From NCBI RefSeq assembly GCF_022844465.1, contig NZ_JALHLP010000025.1, positions 1-57,184 on the forward strand: DNA of 57,184 bases, in the 5' to 3' direction. Source of the stretch: Bradyrhizobium sp. Lineage in GTDB: Bacteria > Pseudomonadota > Alphaproteobacteria > Rhizobiales > Xanthobacteraceae. Under the pieces are notes generated by a model. That model did no database searches, was not told where the DNA came from, and saw nothing but the letters and a program-made list of their open reading frames with translations. Below, in pieces: positions 33,983-44,875 of this stretch. The translations under genes and the position numbers were made by a program. Position 1 is the stretch's first letter; every line of letters starts with the position of its first letter.

Positions 33983-34459
33983 CTACCGCCACTCCACCTT
34001 GGTGATCTCGTAGGCCTTGGCGCCGCCGGGCGCCACGACTTCCACGGTCGCGCCCTTTTTCTTGCCGATCAGGGCGCGGGCCAGCGGCGAGGTGATGGAG
34101 ATGCGGCCCTTCTTGGCGTCGGCCTCGGGCTCGCCGACGATCTGCCACACCGCCTTCTTGTCGGTGTCCTCGTCGATCAGCGTGACGGTGGCGCCGAACT
34201 TGACGGTGTCGCCCGACAGCTTGCTGATGTCGATGATGTCGGCGCGCGCGAGCTTGTCTTCGAGCTCGGCGATGCGGCCTTCATTGTGCGACTGCTCTTC
34301 CTTGGCGGCGTGGTATTCCGCGTTCTCGGAAAGGTCTCCGTGCGAGCGCGCCTCGGCGATGTGCTCGATGATGCGCGGACGCTCCACCGACTGGCGCTGC
34401 TTCAACTCGACCTCGAGAGCGGCATAGCCGCTGGCGGTCATCGGAACCTTTTCCATCAT
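33983..34459 (-). CDS. greA: Transcription elongation factor GreA
   Basis: 158 residues from tandem ATGs (34457-34459 and 34454-34456); GGAAAGAGA precedes them. The N-terminal coiled coil ('RPRIIEHIAEARSHGDLSEN') carries the acidic tip 'GDLSENAEYHAAKE' that enters the RNA polymerase secondary channel. The C-terminal FKBP-like domain ends 'AYEITKVEW'. GreA rescues backtracked polymerase by stimulating transcript cleavage. Length is standard. A bidirectional terminator follows, and carB lies upstream on the same strand with a 211-base gap. Confidence 0.97.
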   Translation of the reverse strand: MMEKVPMTASGYAALEVELKQRQSVERPRIIEHIAEARSHGDLSENAEYHAAKEEQSHNEGRIAELEDKLARADIIDISKLSGDTVKFGATVTLIDEDTDKKAVWQIVGEPEADAKKGRISITSPLARALIGKKKGATVEVVAPGGAKAYEITKVEWR

Positions 34460-34569
34460 TCTCTTTCCGTCCTTCCATCGTGCGAGCCGCCGACCGGCTG
34501 CACGCACGAGCCACGCTTCGATTCGATCAGGCCCTGAACCCAAGGCGAGCCCGACAGCCTATTGATTTC

Positions 34570-34587
34570 AGGCCCCGTCAGGGGCCT
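34570..34587. other. Hairpin without T-run in the carB-greA gap
   Basis: AGGCCCC (34570-34576) and GGGGCCT (34581-34587) form a seven-base stem with a four-base loop, between carB and greA. No U-tract follows, so it is not a classical terminator; it may shape the greA 5' region. Nothing else was found in the gap. Confidence 0.35.
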
Positions 34588-34670
34588 ACAAACAACCAAA
34601 CGAACGATGGGTTCCAGCCATACCGGCTTTTCTTGCCAACCGTTTGGCGGGCGTTTCGCCCGGCAAACGA

Positions 34671-38000
<3,330 letters not shown>

Positions 38001-38026
38001 CAGCTCTCAGACTGGGAATCAGGCAC

Positions 38027-38054
38027 AAAAAAAGGGCGCGCAGCCGCGCGTCCC
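38027..38054 (-). terminator. Terminator hairpin immediately upstream of carB
   Basis: On the minus strand GGG-A-CGCGC (one bulged A) pairs with GCGCGCCC around a four-base loop and runs into seven U (complement of 38027-38033). Its 3' end is 26 bases before the carB ATG. It may end the methyltransferase transcript or act as an attenuator for carB. Confidence 0.7.
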
Positions 38055-38163
38055 TTGAGCCTTAGCGTGAGGGTTGCCCTCGCGCGCGGGTGGTCTTTAG
38101 ACCAGATTTCGCAGCCGCGAAACCCCCAAAATCCCCCGTCAACCGCGATTTTCGCACCTGCCG

Positions 38164-38886
38164 TCAGTCAGATGCGGAGCGCGGCGCCTGCCCCAGCGCG
38201 TGCCGCGCCACGAACGTCATTCGCCACGGGTTGTGGCCGATATTGACGTGGGCGCGCGAGGCGGAGAAGCCGGCGGCGGCGAGCTTTGCGACCATCCCGG
38301 CCTCGCTGTAGCGCTGCAGCCCGACGCGGGAGCGCAATTGCCGGTAGTCGGACAAGGCCGTGCTGGCGAGCCCGTAGAGCGCATCGGTGAGAAAGCCGTG
38401 CGCGCGCGCGAATCTCAGCAGCGCCAGCACGTCGCGCCCCATGCCGATCTCGGGCCGCAGCACGTCGCCCAGCACCAGCCGGCCGGTCGGTTTCAACAGC
38501 CGGCGAATGACGGCAAAGGCGCGGTCCAGTTCCTCCGGCGTCATGTATTGCGCCACCGAATTCATCACGACGAGATCAACCGACGCCTCGTCCATATGGC
38601 GCAAATCGTCCAGCGAGCGCACGCGGATCTTGGTGTTGGGCGCAAACCGCGCGATCAGCCGGCCGCGAACGCCGGGCGCGGGCTCGGCCAGATAGAGCTT
38701 GCCGCAGGCGTCCGCCACCTTGACGGCCGAGAGCGCCTCGCCGCAGGCATAGTCCAGCACCACCGAGTCCGGCGAGGAGATGTAGCCGATGATGTCGCGC
38801 GCGATGATCTGGAAGTGCAGGTCGCGATGCCGCTTGCTCGCATAGATCGTATGCGTGGAGTCGTAATAGTCGATCCATTCTTCCAT
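38164..38886 (-). CDS. Class I SAM-dependent methyltransferase
   Basis: 240 residues from the ATG at 38884-38886; a TTG at 38934 would add 16 residues. SAM-binding motif I is 'SVVLDYACGEALSAV' (a D-x-A-C-G-E variant of the glycine loop), followed by 'LYLAEPAPGVRGRLI' and 'VDLVVMNSVAQYM', then the helper 'LKPTGRLVLGDVLRPEIG'. It carries out a methyl transfer; the acceptor is unknown. The N-terminus 'MEEWIDYYDSTHTIYASKRH' has a conserved look of its own. It lies directly upstream of carB with a terminator between. Confidence 0.88.
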   Translation of the reverse strand: MEEWIDYYDSTHTIYASKRHRDLHFQIIARDIIGYISSPDSVVLDYACGEALSAVKVADACGKLYLAEPAPGVRGRLIARFAPNTKIRVRSLDDLRHMDEASVDLVVMNSVAQYMTPEELDRAFAVIRRLLKPTGRLVLGDVLRPEIGMGRDVLALLRFARAHGFLTDALYGLASTALSDYRQLRSRVGLQRYSEAGMVAKLAAAGFSASRAHVNIGHNPWRMTFVARHALGQAPRSASD

Positions 38887-39005
38887 GCGGGCGCGTCCGG
38901 CATACGGTGGTTCCAGTGAAGGAACCGGCGGCAAGGTGATGCGTTAGGTGGTTCGTCGGCCAATGTCTACTGCCACGGCTGTGCGGTCCCAACAGGAAAG
39001 CCCTC

Positions 39006-39539
39006 ATGAGCAAAGCGAACAATAAATCCGGCAAGGTGTCCCCCGATCTCGACACGCCGACCGACCTGCCGCCGGCCGCCGTCGAGAAGGTTTCCGGCGC
39101 GCTCAACACGCTGCTGGCAGACGCCTTCGCGCTCTATCTGAAGACCAAGAACTTCCATTGGCATGTCTCCGGCCGGCATTTCCGCGATTACCATCTGATG
39201 CTGGACGAGCAGTCAGCGGCGATCCTGGGCACCACCGACCAGCTCGCCGAGCGGGTGCGCAAGCTCGGCGGCCTCACGATCCGCTCGATCGGGCAGATCG
39301 CCAAATTGCAGACCATCGAGGACAATGACGAGCCTTACGTGCCGCCGCGCGAAATGCTGCGCGAGTTGATGGAAGACAACAAGCACATGGCGGCTGCGAT
39401 GCGGAAGGCGCACAAGCTGGCGGACGACAATGAGGACAGGGGCACCGCGCAACTGCTCGAACTTTTTATCGACGAAACCGAGCGCCGCACCTGGTTTCTG
39501 TTCGAGGCCAGCCGCCAGGAAGGCGCCAACGCGGCGTAG
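39006..39539 (+). CDS. Dps family DNA-protection / ferritin-like protein
   Basis: 177 residues, ATG 39006 after AGGAAAG. Dps/ferritin fold: 'TLLADAFALYLKTKNFHWHV' and 'HFRDYHLMLDEQSAAILGTT' hold the His and Asp/Glu of the inter-subunit ferroxidase site. 'MLRELMEDNKHMAAAMRKAH' and the C-terminal helix 'LLELFIDETERRTWFLFEAS' complete the four-helix bundle. Such dodecamers store iron, detoxify peroxide and protect DNA in stationary phase. A Lys-rich tail at the N-terminus ('SKANNKSGK') could bind DNA. It is divergent from the methyltransferase; no operon partner. Confidence 0.93.
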   Translation: MSKANNKSGKVSPDLDTPTDLPPAAVEKVSGALNTLLADAFALYLKTKNFHWHVSGRHFRDYHLMLDEQSAAILGTTDQLAERVRKLGGLTIRSIGQIAKLQTIEDNDEPYVPPREMLRELMEDNKHMAAAMRKAHKLADDNEDRGTAQLLELFIDETERRTWFLFEASRQEGANAA

Positions 39540-39593
39540 GTCGGTATCTGTGGCGGCATCGGGCGGGTTGCACATCCCGACCCGCCCGACGAA

Positions 39594-40127
39594 TCAAGCC
39601 GCGCCGCTCTTCCACAGCCTGACCAGCGGGCCGCCTTCGCCGCGCACCGGGTCGGACTTCGGCAACCTTACTTGAGGAATCGTCTTCAGCGCCTTCGCAT
39701 GGTTCTCGGGCGTCGGCCGCGTAATCTGCATCGAAGGTCCGGGCGGATAGGCGCCGACCACGCAAAAATCCCTGCTCGCCGAGATCAATCGATGCCCGGT
39801 GCCGGCGGGCAGGATGGCGATGTCGCCGGTTGAGATTTCCAGCGTCTGGCCGCGCTCGCCGCCGAATTGCACGCGGGCCTGGCCGCGGGCGACGCCGAGC
39901 GCCTCATGCACGGTGGCGTGATAGTGCAGGTAGTCATAGACGCCGTTGCGCCACATCCCGCCCCAGCCATTGGCGCCGAACAGCGCCTCGATGGTGCTTT
40001 CGGGATCGTTGTTCGCCACCTCGACGGCGCGCCGATAGACCAGCAACGGCATCGGGTTGTTGGGCACAAGGCCGTCGTCGGCAAAGAAGAAAGTGAGCGG
40101 TTCGATCCCGGCGTCGGCGACGGACAT
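39594..40127 (-). CDS. Cupin domain protein
   Basis: 177 residues from ATG 40125-40127, after GGGAG; a TTG upstream is rejected for lack of a site. The cupin motifs 'DYLHYHATVHEALGVARGQA' (two His for metal) and 'GDIAILPAGTGHRLISASRD' define the barrel. The 'HYHATVHEALG' and 'PAGTGHRLI' patterns match the ectoine/oxalate-type small cupins and 'cupin 2' proteins of rhizobia. The substrate is unknown. It is followed on the same strand by carA-side genes only upstream (thioesterase), separated by 53 bases, and may share that transcript. Confidence 0.85.
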   Translation of the reverse strand: MSVADAGIEPLTFFFADDGLVPNNPMPLLVYRRAVEVANNDPESTIEALFGANGWGGMWRNGVYDYLHYHATVHEALGVARGQARVQFGGERGQTLEISTGDIAILPAGTGHRLISASRDFCVVGAYPPGPSMQITRPTPENHAKALKTIPQVRLPKSDPVRGEGGPLVRLWKSGAA

Positions 40128-40180
40128 GGTTGGTGCTCCCGCGGGCAATACTACTCCGGGACCAAACCAAAGTCAGCGCT

Positions 40181-40681
40181 TCACGTTGCCTTCGGGATCT
40201 CGAAAACCAGGCAGGTCGTGGTGGCGTGCGCGAGCAGGCGGCCCTTGATGTCGGTGATCCGCGCTTCCGCCGTGGCGGCGCGGCGGCCGACGCTGAGGGT
40301 CTTGCCCTCGGTACGGACCGGGCCGGTATCCTCGGTCATGCCCTTGATGAAGGAGATCTTGAATTCCAGCGTGGTGTAGCCGCTGCCGGCGGGCAGCGCG
40401 GTGTGGACCGCGAGCCCCATCGCGGAATCCAGCAGGATCGCGGCGTAGCCGCCATGCACCGAGCCGATCGGATTGTAGTGCCGGAATCCGGGCACGCTGT
40501 GGAACACGACATGGCCCTTCTCGGCGGTTGAATCGAACGGCTCGACGTTCTGCATGATCGGCGGCGCCGGCAGTTTGCCCTCGAAAATGGCGCGGACGAA
40601 GTCCAGCCCCGGCATCGACGCCATGACCTGCGTCGGCGTTACACCGTACTCGACCTTTGAGGCTGTCGTTCTATCGTCCAT
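40181..40681 (-). CDS. PaaI family hotdog-fold thioesterase
   Basis: 166 residues, ATG 40679-40681. Hotdog domain with 'NPIGSVHGGYAAILLDSAMG' (the helix with the acyl-CoA site) and 'TTLEFKISFIKGMTEDTGPV' as the beta-sheet edge, plus 'VFEIPKA' at the end. The PaaI/YdiI type hydrolyses aromatic or medium-chain acyl-CoA in the cytoplasm. Substrate unknown. It precedes the cupin gene on the same strand; a palindromic repeat separates it from carA. Confidence 0.9.
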   Translation of the reverse strand: MDDRTTASKVEYGVTPTQVMASMPGLDFVRAIFEGKLPAPPIMQNVEPFDSTAEKGHVVFHSVPGFRHYNPIGSVHGGYAAILLDSAMGLAVHTALPAGSGYTTLEFKISFIKGMTEDTGPVRTEGKTLSVGRRAATAEARITDIKGRLLAHATTTCLVFEIPKAT

Positions 40682-40796
40682 GGAGAGTTCTCGTCATTAT
40701 GATTACGATCATCATATTATTGATATATCGCCAAGCGCGGGTGTCGTCACATGATTTCTCATCATGCCCCGGGTTTGCTCCGCTCATGGGTTGATT

Positions 40797-40950
40797 CGTC
40801 ATTGCGAGGAGCCAACGGGTCGCGCGAATGCGCGCCCGATGACAGGCTCCGCGACGAAGCAATCCACCCTTGCTTTGCGGCCCGATGGATTGCTTCGCGG
40901 AGCCTGTCATCGGGCCGGCCATAGGCCGGACCCGTTGGCTCGCAATGACG
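40797..40950. repeat. Inverted-repeat element, CGTCATTGCG type
   Basis: Begins CGTCATTGCGAGGAGCCAAC at 40797 and ends GTTGGCTCGCAATGACG at 40950, with paired inner arms (GACAGGCTCCGCGACGAAGC and the reverse of this near 40900-40920). Most of the 280-base gap between carA and the thioesterase is this element. It has the look of a mobile palindromic repeat and could act as a terminator for carA on the minus strand. Confidence 0.85.
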
Positions 40951-40961
40951 GCGGAAGCCGC

Positions 40962-42152
40962 CTACGCGCGCTTGTTCGCCCGCATCAGGTCGGCGAAGCG
41001 CTTGAACAGATAGTGCGAGTCGCGCGGGCCGGGGGAGGCCTCCGGATGGTACTGCACCGAGAACACCGGTTTGCCGTCGAGCTGGATGCCGCAATTGGAG
41101 CCGTCGAACAGCGAGATGTGGGTCTGGGTCGCACCCTTGGGCAGCGTCGCCTGGTCCACGGCAAAGCCGTGGTTCATGGAGGTGATCTCCACCTTGCCGG
41201 TGGTCTCGTCCTTGACCGGATGGTTGGCGCCGTGATGGCCCTGATGCATCTTCATGGTGCTGGCGCCGACGGCCAACCCCAGCATCTGGTGGCCGAGGCA
41301 GATGCCGAAGGTCGGCGTGCCTGATTCGATCACCTTCCTGATCACCGGCACCGCGTATTTCCCGGTCGCGGCCGGATCGCCGGGGCCGTTGCTGAGGAAC
41401 ACGCCGTCAGGCTTTATCGCCAGGATGTCCTCGGCCGTCGTCGTCGCCGGCACCACCGTCACCTTGCAGCCCTCGCCGGCGAGCAGCCGCAGGATGTTTC
41501 GCTTGATGCCGTAATCGATCGCGACCACGTTGAATTCGGGCTCGGTCTGGCGGCCAAAACCCTTTTCCCACACCCACGGCGTCTCGTCCCAGGTGAAGCG
41601 CTGGGCCGAGGTCACCATCGGCACCAGGTCCATGCCTTCGAGGCCGGGCCATTCACGCGCCTCCTGTTTCAGCGCGGGCAGGTCGAAGGCACCGCTCCTG
41701 GCGTGGGCAATCACCGCGTTCGGCATGCCCTTGGTGCGGATCAGCGCCGTCAGCGCCCTGGTGTCGATGCCCGACAGGCCGATGATGCCGCGGGACCGCA
41801 GCCACTGATCGAGGTGCCTTGTGGCGCGGTAGTTCGAGGGGTCTGATATCGCCGAACGCAGGATCACGCCGCGCGCGCCCGGCGTCGCCGCCATGTTCAC
41901 CGTTTCGATATCTTCCTCGTTGGTGCCGACATTGCCGATGTGCGGGAAGGTGAAGGTGATGAGCTGCCCGGCGTAGGAGGGATCGGTGAGGATCTCCTCA
42001 TACCCCGTCATCGCGGTGTTGAAGCAGACTTCGCCGACGGCGTGGCCTTCCGCGCCAAGGCCGAAGCCCTCCAGCACGGTGCCATCGGCAAGCACGAGCA
42101 GCGCGGTCGGTTTGTGGTCCGGCCAGGCCGAGGCGTTTTCAGATGTTGTCAT
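40962..42152 (-). CDS. carA: Carbamoyl-phosphate synthase small subunit
   Basis: 396 residues with an N-terminal CPSase domain ('TALLVLADGTVLEGFGLGAE') and a class I glutamine amidotransferase domain. The nucleophile Cys is in 'PTFGICLGHQMLGLAVG' (about residues 265-281), the catalytic His and Glu in 'FSVQYHPEASPGP'. It hydrolyses glutamine and channels ammonia to CarB. Start ATG 42150-42152 has only a weak site. It is upstream of the thioesterase and a palindromic repeat; carB lies about 3 kb further on the same strand, so they are not co-transcribed as in enteric bacteria. Confidence 0.98.
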   Translation of the reverse strand: MTTSENASAWPDHKPTALLVLADGTVLEGFGLGAEGHAVGEVCFNTAMTGYEEILTDPSYAGQLITFTFPHIGNVGTNEEDIETVNMAATPGARGVILRSAISDPSNYRATRHLDQWLRSRGIIGLSGIDTRALTALIRTKGMPNAVIAHARSGAFDLPALKQEAREWPGLEGMDLVPMVTSAQRFTWDETPWVWEKGFGRQTEPEFNVVAIDYGIKRNILRLLAGEGCKVTVVPATTTAEDILAIKPDGVFLSNGPGDPAATGKYAVPVIRKVIESGTPTFGICLGHQMLGLAVGASTMKMHQGHHGANHPVKDETTGKVEITSMNHGFAVDQATLPKGATQTHISLFDGSNCGIQLDGKPVFSVQYHPEASPGPRDSHYLFKRFADLMRANKRA

Positions 42153-42265
42153 GAGCGCACTTCATAGTCGCAAGCACCCCCGCGCGTCAAAGCCGGAAAG
42201 CCCGTGATTCACACGCGCAGGCCGCATATTTGACAGGCAGCATCGCCGACTTAAGCTGGGTTCCT

Positions 42266-42286
42266 GCGGATTTCAGTCAAATCCGC
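42266..42286 (+). promoter_or_regulatory. Hairpin in the 5' region of alpha/beta hydrolase gene
   Basis: GCGGATTT (42266-42273) and AAATCCGC (42279-42286) form an eight-base stem with a five-base loop, ending 19 bases before the ATG at 42306 and just ahead of the TGGAG ribosome site. It may affect translation. No U-run follows, so it is not a terminator. Confidence 0.35.
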
Positions 42287-42305
42287 CCCGAATCTGGAGC
42301 CGGGC

Positions 42306-43007
42306 ATGGATGATTCGATGCCTATTCTGCTCGTTCCCGGCCTCGTCTGCTCGCCGCGGATTTATGCCCCCGTGGTGCCGGCGCTGTGGCGGTTCGGGCC
42401 GGTCATGGTCGCCAACCACATCCGCGACGACAATATGGCCCTGATTGCGCGCCGGATTCTGGCCGAGGCGCCGCCGCGCTTCGCGCTGGCCGGGCATTCG
42501 ATGGGCGGCTACATCGCCTTCGAGATCCTGCGGCAGGCGCCCGAGCGGGTGGCGCGGCTGGCGCTGCTCAACACCCAGGCTAGGGCGGATACGCCGGAGG
42601 CGACCGCGCGCCGCCGCGGCATGATGGCCCGCGCCCGGGCTGGCGAATACCGCGCCGTGCTCGACGAGCTTTTTCCGGGTTTCGTCCACCCCTCGCGCCG
42701 CGAGGACGCGGGCCTGCGCCGGCTGGTCCACGACATGGGCGACGATGTCGGGCCGGAGGCCTTCATTCGGCAGCAGATCGCGGTCATCAGCCGGCCGGAC
42801 TCGCGGCCGACGCTGGCCGGCATCGACTGCCCGACGCTGGTGCTTTCGGGCGATCAGGACAACACCATCCCGAATTCGCTGTCGGTGGAGATGGCCGACA
42901 GCATCCGCAACGCCAGGCTCGTGATCCTGCCCGATTGCGGTCACCTGCCGCAGGTCGAGCGGCCGCAGGCGACCGCCGAGGCGCTGGTCGAATGGCTGCG
43001 GAGCTAG
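42306..43007 (+). CDS. Alpha/beta hydrolase
   Basis: 233 residues, ATG 42306 after TGGAG. The nucleophile elbow is 'LAGHSMGGYIAFEIL' (Ser at about residue 66), the acid is in 'LVLSGDQDNTIPN', and the His in 'VILPDCGHLPQVERP'. Opening 'ILLVPGLVCSPRIYAPVVPA' gives the oxyanion region. The substrate is unknown (ester or lactone type). It is divergent from carA and 58 bases before the yqeY-like gene in the same direction, so they may be co-transcribed. Confidence 0.92.
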   Translation: MDDSMPILLVPGLVCSPRIYAPVVPALWRFGPVMVANHIRDDNMALIARRILAEAPPRFALAGHSMGGYIAFEILRQAPERVARLALLNTQARADTPEATARRRGMMARARAGEYRAVLDELFPGFVHPSRREDAGLRRLVHDMGDDVGPEAFIRQQIAVISRPDSRPTLAGIDCPTLVLSGDQDNTIPNSLSVEMADSIRNARLVILPDCGHLPQVERPQATAEALVEWLRS

Positions 43008-43065
43008 TTGTTCTGGGACCGCGAACGGCCTAGATCAGGGCAGGTAAATCCAAAGAGGTAACGCA

Positions 43066-43521
43066 ATGCTGCGCGACGACATCAACAATGCGGTCAAGGA
43101 CGCCATGCGCGCCAAGGACGAGCGCAAGCTCTCGACGTTGCGCATGGTGAACTCGACCATCAAGAACGCCGACATCGCCGCGCGCGGCGAAGGCAAGCCG
43201 CCGTTGTCGGACGCCGATCTGCTCGGCGTTTTCCAGAAGATGATCAAGCAGCGCCAGGAATCGGTCGAACTCTACGACAAGGGCGGCCGCGCCGAGCTTG
43301 CGGCGCAGGAGCGCGAGGAGATCGCAATCATCTCGGCGTACCTGCCGAAGCAGATGTCGGAGGACGAGGTGAAGGCGGCGATATCGGCCGCGATATCCGA
43401 AACCGGCGCCGCCGGCATGAAGGACATGGGCAAGGTGATCGGGGCGCTGCGCGCGAAATTCGCCGGGCAAATGGATTTCGGCAAGGCCAGCGGCATGGTG
43501 AAGGCGGCGCTGACTGGCTGA
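43066..43521 (+). CDS. GatB/YqeY domain protein
   Basis: 151 residues, the family length, ATG 43066 after AAAGAGG. It is helical, with 'DDINNAVKDAMRAKDERKLS' and 'TLRMVNSTIKNADIAARGEG' at the N-terminus and 'MGKVIGALRAKFAGQMDFGK' near the end, both typical of YqeY. YqeY is related to the tail domain of the tRNA amidotransferase GatB and is thought to touch tRNA; the function is not settled. In many proteobacteria it lies close to dnaG and rpoD; here dnaG is 10.5 kb downstream. Confidence 0.95.
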   Translation: MLRDDINNAVKDAMRAKDERKLSTLRMVNSTIKNADIAARGEGKPPLSDADLLGVFQKMIKQRQESVELYDKGGRAELAAQEREEIAIISAYLPKQMSEDEVKAAISAAISETGAAGMKDMGKVIGALRAKFAGQMDFGKASGMVKAALTG

Positions 43522-43664
43522 GTTTCGCCGGCCATTTGATGCATCACGCATGGGCGTGGCAGGCATGCATTCGCCGGCTACGGCAGGTCGCCGCCGCTAC
43601 TGGACCTGCTACCTGAAATGAGGAATTGTTCGCGCGAGTCCTCACCTCATTCGACAGGTATTTC

Positions 43665-44861
43665 ATGTCAGATTCGATCGCCAAAGACGTTGATGCTGCG
43701 CGACCCCTGCTGTTCCAGCCGTTAAGGATCCGTGACCTGACGCTGAAGAACCGTCTGGTCGTTCCGCCGATGGTGCACTATCGCGCCGGGCCCGGCAGCA
43801 CCTGCGGCTTCTTTCACAACGTGCATCTCGGCCGCTACGCGCTCGGCGGCTTCGGGCTGGTGTTTGTCGAGGCCACGGCGGTCGAAGAGGTCGGTCTGAT
43901 CAACGAGCATGACCTCGGTATCTGGAACGACGCCCAGGTGCAGAGCTTCAAGCCCCTGATCGCGTTCATGAGGGGCGAGAACACCGCGATCGGCATTCAA
44001 CTCGCGCATGGCGGCCGCAAATCGTCCTCGCAGCGCGCGATGGACGGCATGGGGCCGCTCACCTCAGAGCAGATCAAGGCGGGCGCCAGGCTGTGGCAGC
44101 CGGTCGGGCCGACCAGCGAGCCCGTTGCCGATGGATGGCTGACGCCACGCCAGCTCACCACCGACGAGTGCCGGGCGATGGTCGGCACCTGGGCCAGGGC
44201 GGCCCGCAACGCGGTCGCCGCCGGTTTCGATACCATCGAGGTCCATGCCGCCCATGGCTATCTGCTCGCCTCGTTTCTCTCGCCCGTTTCCAACACGCGC
44301 AATGATGAATATGGCGGCGATCGCTGGGGACGCATGCGCCTGCCGCTCGATATCGTCGAAGCGGTGCGACGCGAGATGCCTGACGGCATGCCGTTGTTCG
44401 TGCGGGTCTCCGCCGTCGACGGCGCGAAGGATGGCTGGAATCTCGATGACACGGTGGTCTTTGCGCGCGAGTTGAAGTCCCGCGGCGCCGACGTGATCGA
44501 CTGCTCCTCCGGCGGCATATCAGGCTCGGCGACGGCCGCGCAAGTCCCGCGCGGCCTCGGCTTCCAGGTCCCCTATGCCGAGCGCGTCCGCAAGGAGGTG
44601 GGCATCGCGACGATGGCGGTCGGCATCATTCTCGAAGCGCAGCAGGCCGAAGCGATCCTGCGCAACGGCCAGGCCGACCTGATCGCGGTCGGGCGGCAAT
44701 CCCAGTTCAACCCCAACATCGCCAATCACTGGGCCCATGATCTCGGAATCAACCGGAAGTTCGAGGACTGGGCGCCCGAATTTGGCTGGTGGCTCGAGAA
44801 ACGGATTCGAACCATGGAAGGGTTCGCCACGCCGGTCGGGGTGGTCAAGCGCCAGGCATAG
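43665..44861 (+). CDS. Old yellow enzyme family NADH:flavin oxidoreductase
   Basis: 398 residues from the ATG at 43665, preceded by AGG; an upstream TTG frame is not used. TIM-barrel FMN enzyme of the OYE family (YqjM/XenA-like subgroup by length): 'LTLKNRLVVPPMVHYRAGPG', 'IGIQLAHGGRKSSSQRAMDG', the substrate-loop 'DTIEVHAAHGYLLASFLSPV' and 'NDEYGGDRWGRMRLPLDIVE'. It reduces the C=C bond of alpha,beta-unsaturated carbonyls or a related substrate with NAD(P)H. The next gene, an acyl-CoA synthetase, starts 14 bases after it, so the pair may serve one degradation pathway (inference). Confidence 0.93.
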   Translation: MSDSIAKDVDAARPLLFQPLRIRDLTLKNRLVVPPMVHYRAGPGSTCGFFHNVHLGRYALGGFGLVFVEATAVEEVGLINEHDLGIWNDAQVQSFKPLIAFMRGENTAIGIQLAHGGRKSSSQRAMDGMGPLTSEQIKAGARLWQPVGPTSEPVADGWLTPRQLTTDECRAMVGTWARAARNAVAAGFDTIEVHAAHGYLLASFLSPVSNTRNDEYGGDRWGRMRLPLDIVEAVRREMPDGMPLFVRVSAVDGAKDGWNLDDTVVFARELKSRGADVIDCSSGGISGSATAAQVPRGLGFQVPYAERVRKEVGIATMAVGIILEAQQAEAILRNGQADLIAVGRQSQFNPNIANHWAHDLGINRKFEDWAPEFGWWLEKRIRTMEGFATPVGVVKRQA

Positions 44862-44875
44862 GATGTCGATGCACC

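Noticed and set aside
41170..41200. GGAGGTGATC, an extended Shine-Dalgarno-like run on the plus strand
   Set aside because: It lies inside carA on the opposite strand with no short frame starting after it; I looked for an rreB-type extended ribosome site and found none.
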